A stretch of DNA of 7,010 nucleotides from an uncultured Moraxella sp. (GTDB lineage Bacteria > Pseudomonadota > Gammaproteobacteria > Pseudomonadales > Moraxellaceae), in the NCBI GenBank assembly GCA_937975585.1, contig CALJUC010000169.1, forward strand, positions 1 to 7,010. The letters run 5' to 3'. Within the stretch, counting starts at the first letter, position 1. Every line of letters begins with the position of its first letter. The translations under genes and the position numbers were made by a program. The notes below the pieces were generated by a model. The model did not search any database. It saw only the letters and a program-made list of their open reading frames with translations, and had not been told where the DNA came from. This document shows, piece after piece, positions 6,803-7,010 of this stretch.

Positions 6803-6846
6803 GTTGCCGTAAAACCACCGACTTCAGGCGGTGGATATAAGGCAAC
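6803..6846. repeat. Subterminal hairpin of the IS200/IS605-type end
   Basis: CCACCG (6815-6820) pairs with CGGTGG (6829-6834). One further C-G pair lies above an A/G mismatch, leaving a TTCA tip. Bulged hairpins like this are what TnpA recognises at element ends. Outside it, GTTGCC (6803-6808) and GGCAAC (6841-6846) form a second pair of exact 6-base arms that could extend the structure. Confidence 0.75.
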
Positions 6847-6876
6847 TCCGAAATCATGCTTACGTATGGAGGTTGT

Positions 6877-7010
6877 TTAGTGCGGTGTATTTTGCTGTTC
6901 AATGTACTGGCGGATAATCTCAATTGGAGCACCGCCACAACTACCTGCAAAATAACTAGGCGACCATAACGCATCCCCCCATAACTGCTCTTTAAGAGAC
7001 GGATATTCTT
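6877..7010 (-). CDS. tnpA: IS200/IS605-family transposase TnpA, C-terminal fragment
   Basis: The last 43 codons are visible, reading leftward to a TAA at 6877-6879. The start lies outside the window. The sequence LWGDALWSPSYFAGSCGG followed by APIEIIRQYIEQQ matches the C-terminal part of Y1 (HUH) transposases. The Tyr of QYIEQQ (codon 6904-6906) is the expected nucleophile that cuts single-stranded DNA and becomes joined to it. The Gln four residues later is the expected metal ligand. The HUH motif would be upstream, outside the window. No damage is visible in this part. The enzyme would act as a dimer on the hairpin end at 6803-6846. Confidence 0.9.
   Translation of the reverse strand, partial: EYPSLKEQLWGDALWSPSYFAGSCGGAPIEIIRQYIEQQNTPH

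Larger units (their letters stand above)
6803..7010 (-). mobile_element. IS200/IS605-family insertion sequence, partial
   Basis: The element is recognised by the TnpA C-terminus (6877-7010, minus) followed about 40 bases later by a subterminal hairpin typical of this family, which moves as single-stranded DNA and does not use inverted terminal repeats. The outer boundary is not defined. I place it near 6800 because the structured end begins at 6803 and the galE terminator ends at 6795. The rest lies beyond the window, so I cannot say whether it also carries tnpB. If tnpB is present and divergent (IS605 layout), this would be the left end of the element. Confidence 0.8.

Noticed and set aside
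6803..6846. Repeat unit of a CRISPR array
   Set aside because: There is only one copy, and its hairpin next to TnpA fits an IS200/IS605 end.
6771..6974. Minus-strand open frame of 67 codons across the IS end and galE terminator
   Set aside because: It is out of frame with the clear TnpA C-terminus and runs through the hairpin and terminator, so it is not a protein.

Overview
The window looks like the edge of a surface-polysaccharide (capsule) locus in a gammaproteobacterium, most likely Moraxellaceae (Psychrobacter/Moraxella/Acinetobacter-like). The main reason is the plus-strand block galU - pgi - ugd-like - galE. It resembles the sugar-nucleotide module (galU, ugd, gpi, gne1, pgm) that closes the K locus of Acinetobacter, although the order differs and pgm is not in view. 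The assignment rests on gene order and protein style only, with no database search.

Layout. Bases 1-1671 are visibly AT-richer than the rest and read leftward. They hold a broken gene (about 5-418, in-frame TGA at 251-253 and a second stop at 5-7), a 236-base spacer with a plausible promoter, and a single-module KpsC/LipA-family capsule glycosyltransferase (655-1671). The 3' end of that gene lies in an 11-bp perfect inverted repeat. A 49-base divergent gap leads to the rightward block 1721-6757: galU, pgi, a UDP-glucose-dehydrogenase homologue and galE. A strong rho-independent terminator follows galE directly. Just beyond it begins an IS200/IS605-type element, seen as a structured end and the C-terminal 43 residues of TnpA on the minus strand, cut by the window edge.

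How the genes work together. Pgi interconverts fructose-6-P and glucose-6-P, GalU makes UDP-glucose from glucose-1-P, and GalE epimerises UDP-sugars. GalE has Cys at the position that is Tyr299 in E. coli GalE, which predicts that it also handles UDP-GlcNAc/GalNAc. The missing link between glucose-6-P and glucose-1-P (phosphoglucomutase) must lie elsewhere. The KpsC-type enzyme suggests an ABC-transporter-dependent capsule with a Kdo-type linker.

The most notable observation is that the UDP-glucose-dehydrogenase homologue is full length and well preserved as a fold, yet has lost essentially every catalytic residue of the family, including the active-site Cys (Ala here). It is either a pseudoenzyme or an enzyme with a changed reaction, occupying the position where a K locus would supply UDP-glucuronate. 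I found no CRISPR array, tRNA, rRNA or clear new multi-gene system.
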